Made by a program: the position numbers and the translations under genes. Of a DNA stretch of 64,000 nt, positions 11,714-21,162 are shown piece by piece. How positions within the stretch are numbered: position 1 is the stretch's first letter; every line of letters starts with the position of its first letter. Below the pieces are notes generated by a model that was given only the letters and a program-made list of their open reading frames with translations, made no database searches and was not told where the DNA came from. The DNA is from Adenophora triphylla var. japonica (lineage: Eukaryota > Streptophyta > Magnoliopsida > Asterales > Campanulaceae): contig JAFEMH010004901.1 of the NCBI GenBank assembly GCA_022495995.1, positions 62,001 through 126,000 of the forward strand. The letters run 5' to 3'.

Positions 11714-11872
11714 ATTTAAAGGCCGATCGGCCGAGAAACTGGCCAATAAGAAGAAGGGCCGATCGGCCCTTGATTTTGTGCTTCTTCTGATCGAGCGAAC
11801 GGTCCAGATCTCATCTCAGCAGGCGGATCCTCGTCAAAGTGTCCTTGGCCAATCAGGAGGAAGGGCCGATCG
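11714..11872 (-). promoter_or_regulatory. Promoter region of the antisense PMD gene with CGATCG sites
   Basis: Upstream of the antisense ATG (11592) three CGATCG cores lie at 11724, 11760 and 11867, in the same GGCCGATCGGCC / GGGCCGATCGACCC contexts as the LTR promoter. A TATA-like TTTAAAT on the minus strand is at 11714-11720, about 120 bp from the ATG. Promoter identity is inferred from position and the shared motif. Confidence 0.5.
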
Positions 11873-12002
11873 ACCCTTTCTCTTCCCTACCTCGACACGC
11901 GTCTCCTCGGTCCAAGCGGTTGACCAGATATTTAATACCCCCCGCTTTTTCAAAAAATCTCTTACTCCTTTTATTTTTTATATTTTTTTGTTTTATTATT
12001 TA

Positions 12003-12690
12003 TAATTCAAATTTCTATTTTTTCGGGGTGACTTCCACAGAGTCAAATTTCTATTTTTTCGGGGTGACTCAAATTTCTATTTTTTCGGGGTGACTCCCAC
12101 AGAGTCAAATTTCTATTTTTTCGGGGTGACTCCCACAGAGTCAAATTTCTATTTTTTCGGGGTGACTCCCACAGAGTCAAATTTCTATTTTTTCGGGGTG
12201 ACTCCCACAGAGTCAAATTTCTATTTTTTCGGGGTGACTCCCACAGAGTCAAATTTCTATTTTTTCGGGGTGACTCCCACAGAGTCAAATTTCTATTTTT
12301 CGGTGTGACTCCCACGTAGTCAAATTTCTATTTTTCGGGTGACTACCACGAGTCAAATTTCTATTTTTTCGGGTGACTCCCAGAGTCAAATTTCTATTTT
12401 TTCGGGGTGACTCCCACAGAGTCAAATTTCTATTTTTTCGGGGTGACTCCTACAGAGTCAAATTTCTATTTTTTCGGGGTGACTTCCACAGAGTCAAATT
12501 TCTATTTTTTTCGGGGTGACTCCCACATAGTCAAATTTCTATTTTTCGGGGTGACTCCCACAGAGTCAAATTTCTATTTTTTCGGGGTGACTCCCACAGA
12601 GTCAAATTTCTATTTTTTCGGGTAACTCCCACAGAGTTAAAATTCTTATTTTCCGGGTAACTCCCACAGAGTTAAAATTCATATTCTTGG
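12003..12690. repeat. 36 bp tandem repeat (about 17-18 copies)
   Basis: Unit TCAAATTTCTATTTTTTCGG followed by GGTGACTCCCACAGAG, 36 bp, nearly perfect in the first half and more variable after 12300. Because 36 is divisible by three, uninterrupted but meaningless frames appear on both strands. It sits in the 3' untranslated region of Tat-1. Confidence 0.95.
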
Positions 12691-12925
12691 GTGACGACCG
12701 CAGAGTCAGACGTTGGGTGACGACCGCAGAGTCAGACGTTGGGTGACGACCGCAGAGTCAGACGTTGGGTGACGACCGCAGAGTCAGACGTTGGGTGACG
12801 ACCGCAGAGTCAGATGTTGGGTGACGACCGCAGAGTCAGACGTTGGGTGACGACCGCAGAGTCAGACGTTGGGTGACGACCGCACAGTCAGACATTGGGT
12901 GACAACCGCACAGTCAGATGTTGAG
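12691..12925. repeat. 26 bp tandem repeat (about 9 copies), derivative of the 36 bp unit
   Basis: Unit GGGTGACGACCGCAGAGTCA plus GACGTT, 26 bp. It directly follows the 36 bp array and keeps that unit's core (GGTGAC..CC.CAGAGTCA), lacking the T-rich segment. Transitional units at 12630-12700 connect the two arrays. Confidence 0.9.
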
Positions 12926-13225
12926 TGATTCCCACACAATCATATCTTCGGTTTGAGACGCCGCACGTCCGCCATTCTCGGGTACTAAACGCCCACTCTT
13001 TCTGAACTACGACTTGGCTTGATTCCTCTTGGGATACGTAGGTAGCCCGACGTGGGTTCAGCCACTCGACCTACCTGGTCATCTTCCATTTGCGACTCAG
13101 ATCGAGTCCAACCCTCACATCCGCAAGATCATTGTCTTACCTCCTGAAATCCCTTTTTTCAGGACGGATCATATTCTTTTATCGTCGACCCCACTTGTCC
13201 TACAAGAAGCGTCGTCGAGGGCTAC
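12926..13225 (+). other. Tat-1 3' untranslated region and polypurine tract
   Basis: Contains a conserved-looking Tat block (CTACGACTTGGCTTGATTCC, then TTGGGATACGTAGG) at 13007-13044. It ends with the purine-rich GTCGTCGAGGGCTAC at 13211-13225 immediately before the 3' LTR, in the position of the plus-strand primer. No coding sequence is seen. Confidence 0.65.
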
Positions 13226-14309
13226 TGTTAATACCCGGTCTGAAAAAAGGTATTCCAAATACTTGGGCCCGGTTTAATATAAAAAACCCTAAAAGAATCT
13301 CATCATTCGTCCGTATCTCCGCCGTCATTGCATGCGTGGAAGGTACGCCAGATCAAAGTGCCGATCGGCCCTTCATCCTCTGTATGGCCGATCGACCCTT
13401 TATTATTGTGCCGATCGAACCTAAAGCAATTGGTCGATCGACCCTTCTTTCCTGTGCCGATCGGACCTTATATTTAGGGCCGATCGACCCTTCAGCTGGC
13501 CCAGCCCAAGTACCGAAGCACTATAAATAGGGGTGCCCGGTTACAGTTTTTCACACACAATTTATTCGGGAGAAACGAGATTACACTTGTTTTACCCGTA
13601 TTTCTTCCCACGTTCTTCGAATCGCCCTAGATTCGATCCCAAAGTCTTGCTACAATTGGTAAGGCTCTTTTTAATATTTTTGTTCTCTATTATTATTATT
13701 GTCGTATTATAATATTTGCATGTTTATTTTAATTATGTCTTTATGCTAGATGTAGGACATTTTTAATAGATTTTTAATGCAATAGCCGAGGATGATCTAA
13801 GGTTTCGCCCAAGAAAACCCAATGGATCTAGGAACTATTTCTTACTTTCCACCTTAGTTATAATTATCCCATGATCAACAATCCCCCAAGGATGAACGTT
13901 GATTAGTGCACCTTTCGAGGGCCTAACTCAAAGGTTCTAGGGTGTGATCATCAATTAATTCTTTCTCTCCCCTCCTCCTTATGCATGATCCCGTTTCTTC
14001 TATCTATTCCTGTAAACACCGCACACAACCAACACCCCACATGCTAGAAAGACCGATCCGTCGGGCAATAGGAGTGATAGCGTTTCTTCTTCTGTTGTAA
14101 CTTGACCCCCGAACCCAATTAATTGTTTAGCCTTTTTTCAAAGCTTTGGGCTATATCAAAGTGGCGTGGCGACTCTCAAAATTTAAACTAATATTTTAAT
14201 ATGGTTTAAAGCGAGTGTCACTAAATGAATATCCCATTTCGATCCGACATTATATGATTAATTATTTCAAACTTCCGAATGCGCGTTGCATCGGGACGGG
14301 GTATTCACA
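13226..14309 (+). repeat. Tat-1 3' LTR
   Basis: 1084 bp, almost identical to the 5' LTR, including all six CGATCG sites (first at 13362) and TATA at 13521-13530. The following AAAC (14310-14313) duplicates the AAAC before the 5' LTR. Beyond it the Copia-A1 accessory gene resumes. Confidence 0.95.
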
Positions 14310-15625
14310 AAACCGCGCCAGAGAAAAACTAATCCATGTAGGAAGGAACTGTGTAATTCTGCTTCTTGTTGAAGAGAGGGAGAATTTCTGAGGCTCTCAT
14401 TTTCTTTATTATTTCCCTTCCAAGGGCATCCTGCATAAGTTCATCTTCTCTTATCTCCCAGCCTGGAAGAAAGAAATGTGGATCCTACAAAACAAATTTT
14501 ACTAAGTTAGATCCATTTTCAAGAAGTCATAGTTCACATGCGGTTTAAGCACCCATGTGGTTTAGCAATGGTGCGGTTAAGAAAATGAAAATTTTCAACC
14601 CCAAGTGAACTATGAATATAATCCAAAGAAATAAAGTTGAGGATTTGAGAACATATTTACTAGTACGTGGCATTGTTAAACCAAATTTATCCCACACTTC
14701 AATGAAGTGCTTGTTAGGGAAGGTTATGGTTTCCAGCCTATATACTAAGTAAGAACTCAAGAACATGCGGTTTTAACCTGTGCAGTTTAACCTTAAGGAA
14801 GCATGCGGTTTAACATATGCGGTATAACCTAAGGAGGCATGCGGTTTAAAGAGTTGAGGTTCTAAGGCATATTCAGATACAAAAATTTCCAAAAATTTTC
14901 TAAGTATGGAAATGACATGCGGTTTGAAGATGGAATGCGGTTTAGCATAACCTCTAGCAAGCAGAAAAAAATTAGCATGCGGTTTAAAACAATTGTGACA
15001 TGTTGTTTCACCCATGCGGATTCAAACTAAGGAAGCATGCAGTTTTGAAAATTCAATGCAAAATTTTTCAAAACTTTTCTAAGTATGGACAACATGATTT
15101 TGAAATAAAGGAATCCAACATATAAGAAATTTTCTGAAAAACTCAAGAACAGTTTATGAACAAATGAAGAACAAGAAGAACAGAGGCAACATGAAACTTA
15201 ACCAAAACCAATAAATAGCATATAAAAATGATCCTAACAAGTTGTAGACCATTAATATAACAATAAAATTCAACATTTGTCTAGAATTATCACGAAATCA
15301 CTAAGAACATGAAATGGGTTTCGGAAACCCCAAAACTGTAAATTCAAAAATTAACTACCTATATGTGTTTAGATCATCAAATAAGTTACATAAAAAGAAT
15401 ATAGACATCAAAGCTAGCAAAACCCAATAAGAATCAACAAAAATGAATAAGAAATGAAGAATTTATCAAGCAAAATCGGATAGGAAGATGAAGGGTTTCT
15501 TCACAGTTTATCCATGGCAGTTTTTCCAGAAATCAAAGATTAAGAACAAGAAAACATACCATATTGTTGAAGGCTTTCTTAGGAACTCTAGGAATCATTT
15601 TATCTCTTTGTCTTTTAGAAGCCAT
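14310..15625 (-). pseudogene. Copia-A1 accessory gene, 5' part: exon 1, 1.07 kb intron, start of exon 2
   Basis: Exon 1 begins with ATG at 15625 (MASKRQRDKM, basic) and ends at 15560 with a good GT donor (ATG|GTATGTTTTC). The intron spans 14485-15559 and ends TTTTGTAG. Exon 2 starts in phase 0 with DPHFFLPGWE and reads toward 14310, where Tat-1 interrupts it. After virtual removal of Tat-1 the frame continues into FFSGAVSGLRELHNGKK, with one stop close to the insertion site. Copia-B carries a homologous start (MAPKSSTPKK, 28151). The intron is packed with ATGCGGTTT motifs (14538-15020). A spliced, separately started gene in the 3' half of a copia element is unusual. The function is unknown. 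Confidence 0.65.
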
Positions 15626-15749
15626 TAATGTTTTCTGTTTTGAAGAGTGAGTTTTAGAGAGTTGTAGATATAGAAGGTATAAACAAGGAAGAAAGTACGG
15701 GTACAGGAAGTTGGCAGTGTAAAGAGTTAAACGGTTACACTAAAACAGG

Positions 15750-16230
15750 TATATATAGATGGTGCTTAGGTTAGAGCAACCAAAAATGATGATGGTTCCA
15801 CTCTGTTACACCCTTTCAACTTCTGCACATAGCCCAATGACGGCTGACATGAAAGATTTTAATGAAAATACTCCTTTTGCATTTAATGCATTTAAATTTC
15901 AAATTAATGTGGGAATATATTTGCAAAAGTACCCTTATGCAAATAATTTGTCTTAAAAAGACAAGGACCAAATAATAAATATAGAAAACTTACCTGGGTC
16001 CACGTGGCATGCATGCGATTTGAAATTAACAGAGATAATTTTATTTATTTTATTCTTTTTTTTAAGGAAGAAAATATCAAACCGCATTTGAGCTTCTACA
16101 AAGCTAAGAAATGAAGATCATTGAAAATTCTCAAAGTGTTGAAATGCGGTTTTGATCATGCGGTTTTGAAACTGCATGAGTTTGAGATACTGCATGCGGT
16201 CTTGATTAGGGAAGCAGTTTGTCCACGCAG
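15750..16230 (-). promoter_or_regulatory. Internal promoter of the Copia-A1 accessory gene
   Basis: On the minus strand CTATATATACC (15750-15760) lies about 130 bp upstream of the accessory ATG, followed by a pyrimidine-rich leader. Upstream of it (16078-16200) are GCGGTTT/AAACCGC sites at 16078, 16146, 16160 and 16196. The same motif is upstream of the TATA box in the A2 LTR. Promoter assignment is inference from layout. Confidence 0.5.
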
Positions 16231-16374
16231 TTTCAATAAGGGTGAGGTTTGAAACCTCAACATGATTTTTACCTAAACAACATACTTAACACACAAGTTA
16301 GTAATAAAAAGTATGGACTTATTTAAGTTCAAGCATACCCATTTCTCCTCTAAGGAATGAAAACCTTTTGGAGT

Positions 16375-18345
16375 CAACCTTGCTTTGTTTCTGGTGATGC
16401 TTCCATTTTCATCCATCTTGTTTCTAAACATCCACTTTGTACCTATTACTCCTTGATCATGAGGTCATGGCACTAATGTCCAAATCTTACATCTTTCAAA
16501 CTGGTTGAGTTCTTCTTGCATTGTAACAACCCAACTTGAATCTTGGAGTGCTTCATCAACTTTCTTGGGTTCAATTTGAGATAAAAAAGAAGTGTGCTCA
16601 TCATAGTTTGATCTCCTTATTTGAACTCCGGAAAATAAATCACCAATCACATTTGAGAGAGGGTGATCGCTACTTCACGAACCTCGGGGGGTAAATCTAG
16701 TTGAACTGAGGTTTGCTGAAGATCTTCAATTGGAACATCGTTAGATCCTTCAGTAGTAAAGTCATTCAATGTAAGTTGACGAAGAGGTTCAATTATTTGA
16801 ATGGGTGAATTCTCATCAAAATCTTCCCTTGAGGTCGCATCTGGAGTTGGAACTTCAGGTGCGGTTTTCAAAATTATTTGAGGGAAATTCATTTGAGGTT
16901 GATGAATTTCCTTGAGTTGATGGATTTTGCAGTTCTTGAGGTTTATGTGCGGTTTCAAAAGTTTCACCTATTTTATTAGTCTCAACAAAATCATCAGCAA
17001 CATTTGGAGCCAAATGTGGCTCAAGGAGAGAATGTTCATAAAAAGTAACATGTGTGGATTCTGCTATTTTTAAACTAGATTTATTAAAAACACGAAAAGC
17101 TTTGGAATGTTTAGCATACCCAACAAAAATACCTTCATCAGCATTACCTCCAAATTTACCTCTTTTTTCTCTTCCATTGTAGAGTATAAAGCATTTGCTG
17201 CCAAAGATTTTGAAAAAGACAATGTTGGGGGTTCTTCCTCTCCAAAGTTCATATGGAGTTTTGTTGTAGGTTTTGTTGATGAGGGAGAGGTTTTGAGTGA
17301 AGCATGCTGTGTTGACCGCTTCAGCCCAAACATATTGAGGAAGCTTAGCTTCAGTTATCATTGTCTTTTCAGCCTCAATCAACGTCCTGTTCTTTCTTTC
17401 AACAATCCATTTTGTTGTGGAACACCAGTAGTAGAAAAATTGTGATCAATTCCATAGTCATCATAATATTGAGCAACACCGTTGTTTTTGAATTATGTTC
17501 CATGATCAAACCTTACACTAACGATGTCGTCTTCTTTTTTGGGTTTGGAGCCGTCTAAAGAGTGAGGTTAGAATTTCATAGTAATCATCTTTTGTGATCA
17601 TCATTTCAACCCACGTGTATCTTGAATAATTATCCACTACCACTAAAGTATATATATTTCCTCCAATGCTGGCAGTAGTGACGGGTCCAAATAAATCAAT
17701 GTGAAGCAGTTGTAAACATCTTGAAGTTGAAGGTGCGGTCTTGCTGGTGAAAGATGCTTTGGATTGTTTACCAAGTTGACAAGCACTGCATTTTTCAGGA
17801 TGGTGGTTAGCCACTTTGGGTAAACCGCGAACGAGTTTTTCCCTTCCAATCTTTGCAAGATACTTGAAGTTCAAGTGGCTCAACCGCTTGTGCCATAGCC
17901 AACTATTTTCGCTCAGATTTTTATCTACAAAAGAGAGATTAGTAATACTACACGTAGAATTCAAATCAATAGTGTAAATATTACTTTTAAGAGTCCCTAT
18001 GAGTAGTGTGACTCCGGAAATGCCATCTTTGATAAAGCAATTTGACGAAGTGAAGTTGCAGTGCAATCCTTTGTCAAAGAATTGAGAAATTGATAGGAGA
18101 TTGTGCTTGAGTCCTTCAACAAGGGAAACCTTCTCAATGGTTAGGTTTCCTCTCCTAATTGTACCATACCCAATGGTTTTTCCTTTGTTGTTGTCACAAA
18201 AGGTTACAGAAGGACTGCTTGCTTCAATGACATTTTCCAGTAAAGATCTATCTCCAGTTATATGTCTTGAACATCCACTGTCAAGATACCATTCATTTTC
18301 CTTGGAGTGACCAGCCATTAAGCAGAGGACCTGAAAGATAAACAT
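16375..18345 (-). pseudogene. Copia-A1 pol: protease, integrase and truncated reverse transcriptase
   Basis: On the minus strand: protease WYLDSGCSRHITG (active-site DSG retained), GAG-pre-integrase WLWHKRLSHLNFKYL with the CSACQLGK zinc element, and integrase LLHIDLFGPV and VVVDNYSRYTWV. A frame change around 17430-17530 covers the second Asp/Glu region. Then come WAEAVNTACF, the TPYELWRGR block and the RT beginning (TMQEELNQFERCKIW, then KWMFRNKMD). Homology stops right after NKARL near 16375: palm, YVDD and RNase H are absent, and the sequence passes directly into the accessory-gene promoter. An internal deletion is the simplest reading. Confidence 0.85.
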
Positions 18346-18351
18346 TTAAAA

Positions 18352-20060
18352 ATGAGGTCCCCTTTATTCTTTTGGGTCCTGAGGTTAGCATCTTTTGATA
18401 ACCCACACCTGTTTGACAGAAGGTGGATTATGCTTTCTGGCATTTGGTGTGAACCTCAAAAGACATTCTGCAGCCTTGTGACCAGAACCATCACACACAG
18501 AACAGTGATGAAAGCTTTGAGCAACCTGAGGTTTTACAAACTCTTTACTATTCTTAGGATTAGCATTTGTTTTGGGAACTGAGGTTTTGGCCTTGACAAA
18601 GGTGGTCATTTTAGGTTTGACCGCGGTTTTTCAATGAACGCTCCCCTTGCTCTTGAAAGAAGGAGGTGCGGTTGAAGAAGAAGGGTGGTCAGCCATGCGG
18701 TCAGCTGCACGACGTACATAAGAAGGTATGGTTGAAGTAGAAGTGCGGTCAGCCGCAATTGAAACCTTCTCAGCGGTTTCAACCTCGGATTCTTTTCTTT
18801 TCATTTGAGAATTTTTCCCAAATTGTTTCTTAGGGTAGACATAATGGAAGTTAAGTTTAACCTTTGGTTCATGTCCTTTACCCTTAGAATCTGAATGCTT
18901 TTCCTTTGGAATTTCTTGAGTTTGTTTTAAAAATTCCTCATCCTTTCCACATCAGGATGCACACTTCAACTTTTCACCAGTTTGGAATCACAGGCCTTCT
19001 TTATCACCACTAGCCTTTTGGGATTCTAGAATTTGATCCATGGTGACACGTGATTTGGTCCACTCATCAATCACCTTTTGGAGGTCATTGTTTTGAGCAA
19101 CCAAGTCATCATTCCTAAGTTGAAGTGCAGATACCTTGGTTTCCAGAATGAGGTTTTGTTCAGTAAGAGGAGTCATACTTTTAACTTGGTCTTTAAGAAG
19201 TGAAATTTTAGACCTCATTACAGTTTTCTCCGTCTTAAGTTGTGCAATTTCATCAGTTGCTAAAGATAGAGCTTTCTTAATATTTTCAAATTTACGGATC
19301 ATCACTTCCGCTTTCTTGAACATCTCTTCATGTTCCATGGGAGAGAACTCTTCCACCTTTTTCAAAGATTTTTTATTTGAAATCATTTTTGAAGGAGTTT
19401 CATTTTTAGGGGGAAAATGGGATGAGAGTAAGAACTATTCCCAATTTTATAACTAGGAGTGAGTTTTACATCAACATCATATTCCTCACTAATAATGACT
19501 CTACCCTTGGTTTTCTTAGAAGTAACCTCTTCATCCATTTCTAGTGACTCGACTGATTCATTATCTGAGTCATCAGATGCATCTGCAATAAGGCATAGAT
19601 TAACCTTTTCGGTTTCATCTTCGCTTCCTTCATCAGAATCTGTTTCAATCCAAGTTGCTAACTCTCTTGAGTTCTCCTCCTCTTCAGCAACCATTCCCTT
19701 GCGACGAGAAAATTTCGCAGCAGAGGTTTTCTTTTTCATATATTCAAATCTGGGCTTAGGACACTCAGAAGCAAAGTGACCATGTTTTCTACAGTTGTAG
19801 CAAACTAGATCACCCTTTTTCATTGTATTAGTAGCCTTGGAAAATGTTGCTGGAGGTTTGCCTTTAGAAAATGGTTTTGAAGATTTTTGAATTTTTTGAA
19901 ATCTTTTTACGAACATGGCAAATTCATCATCATCCATATCGATGAGTGATGAGGTTGAGATGGAGGAATCTGAGGTTTAATTTGATGTGGAAGGTTTCTC
20001 CTCATGTTCCACTATAGACATAGAAAGTGCCTTGCCTTTTCCTTCAGCCCTCAACTTAGC
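18352..20060 (-). pseudogene. Copia-A1 gag (C-terminal part)
   Basis: Minus-strand frames give MDDDEFAMFVKRFQK, a first zinc knuckle CYNCRKHGHFASEC (about 19765-19806), an acidic region and a long coiled coil (about 18990-19386; LKTEKTVMRSKISLLKDQV). A second knuckle, CSVCDGSGHKAAEC, is near 18455-18500. The coiled coil and second knuckle match Copia-B. Stop codons and frameshifts (for example near 19980) separate the parts. The N-terminal capsid region is lost at the Copia-B junction near 20060. Confidence 0.8.
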
Positions 20061-20066
20061 TGAAGT

Positions 20067-21091
20067 TGGTAGAACAGTTGCTATGAAGACTTTGTTGCCG
20101 CCTTGTCAGTAACTGCTTTGAGGAATGTCAAAGTTACCAGTACTCACAACAACTCTTTTATCCAGTGGAAATTTCAAAGATGGTTGTCCTTACAATCTCA
20201 GACATTTAATGTAGAAGATATTCTCATTAAATTCTTATCAGAATCCAAGTCATTCCTTCAACCCCTTCAAAAGCAACAGCTCTTCCCTTGAGTCACTATA
20301 AATACCTTCATCAGAGCATTGAAGAGAGTTGGTGCATTGAAGATCTTTGAGAATGAGCTTATCAAGAACCTCAAGTGCAATCAAGCACTGAAGTTCAAGG
20401 CATTCAAGTCCATATATTCACTAGATTGTTTATTAGGACATACACTGTGCACACTCAATCAATTATTGTAAGTGTTTCCCAACAAGACTATGTCTGAAAC
20501 ACATTGATTGATCACACTACACACCAAAGAGAAATCAATTCAATTTGTAAACACATCTCTATAAAACACTTGGTCAATCTTGTAGCATGATCCATTAGTG
20601 ATCACTTTCTTTTAGGCAGCCTTCAATCATAAGGCTTTCAACTTGTAATAGATTAGTGACATTAATAGTGCACCTTTCACAAATCCAAGTTTTGACCAAA
20701 ATTGGTAGAGGACATAGCGATTATTTAACACTGTGAACCTCTCCAAATAACCGTGTCTCTTTGTTTGTTTGCTTGCTCATTATTACTTGTCCTTGTAACC
20801 GGTTGAACTCTATCACCGGTTACAACCCTTTGATTCCTGTAACTGCGTATTTGTCTTTTTTATTGGAATACAACTTGCATGATATTTTAACTTATCTTTA
20901 TTTGAAACCTATTCACTTAACCGATCACTTTTATGTGAGTTAAACCAGTAATATTTTATCTACTGCATAACTGGTTCCATCGGTTAAGATAGTGATAAGT
21001 TACTTGGATATTTTCTAAAGGTTTTAGAAAAGAATTTTAAAAAGGCTATTCGCCCCCCTCTAGCCTATTTTTTTACCAATTGGGCCTAACA
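20067..21091 (+). repeat. Copia-B 5' LTR
   Basis: About 1.03 kb ending GGGCCTAACA. TATA box CTATAAATA is at 20296-20304. The downstream half contains AACCGGTT/CACCGGTT/AACCGATC motifs (20798-20985) and a C-rich GCCCCCCTCTAGCC block near the end, as in the A2 LTR end. The right edge is fixed by the primer site; the left edge is judged only from where gag homology of Copia-A1 ends. Confidence 0.75.
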
Positions 21092-21093
21092 AT

Positions 21094-21105
21094 TGGTATC
21101 AGAGC
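21094..21105 (+). other. Copia-B primer-binding site (initiator tRNA-Met)
   Basis: TGGTATCAGAGC, complementary to the 3' end of plant initiator tRNA-Met, two bases after the LTR end. This is the standard primer of plant copia elements. Confidence 0.95.
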
Positions 21106-21162
21106 CTTCAATTTTCGAAAAATATTTTTCCAAGCTTAACATCTTGAATTGTTGATTCCATA

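Larger units (their letters stand above)
2963..14309 (+). mobile_element. Tat-1: non-autonomous Ty3/gypsy (Tat/Ogre-like) LTR retrotransposon
   Basis: Two direct LTRs (2963-4045 and 13226-14309) start TGTTAATACCC and end GGGTATTCACA. They flank a primer site for tRNA-Arg, a long leader, a gag remnant, tandem repeats, an antisense gene and a 3' region. The flanks show a 4 bp duplication AAAC (2959-2962 and 14310-14313); a 5 bp duplication is not perfect. By eye the LTRs differ by two substitutions and one single-base indel, so the insertion is recent. I find no protease, reverse transcriptase, RNase H or integrase, so it must have been mobilised in trans. tRNA-Arg priming, a long leader, 3' tandem repeats and antisense genes are known traits of Tat-lineage elements (Ogre, Grande, Retand). 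Confidence 0.92.
1..20060 (-). mobile_element. Copia-A1: SIRE-like Ty1/copia element, defective, split by Tat-1
   Basis: Read on the minus strand from about 20060 downwards, the order is gag (two zinc knuckles), protease, GAG-pre-integrase, integrase, start of reverse transcriptase, then a separate 3' accessory gene that runs off the left edge. PR-IN-RT order is the copia order; the long gag with coiled coil and two knuckles plus a 3' extra gene fits the SIRE/Maximus lineage. The element is interrupted at 2962/14310 by Tat-1, and removing Tat-1 restores a readable accessory gene. Its gag is cut near 20060 by the 5' LTR of Copia-B. RT core and RNase H are missing. Neither LTR lies in the window, but the homologous 3' LTR of copy A2 is at 32373-33762. 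Lineage assignment is from recall of motifs, not from a tree. Confidence 0.85.

Noticed and set aside
12043..12625. Long open frames on both strands with repeated peptide units (GVTPTESNFYFF and the reverse-strand ESPRKNRNLTLW)
   Set aside because: The repeat length of 36 is a multiple of three, which keeps frames open by arithmetic. No start context or domain.
12003..12925. CRISPR-like array of regularly spaced repeats
   Set aside because: Units are contiguous tandem repeats without unique spacers, in a plant retrotransposon 3' region. Not a CRISPR.
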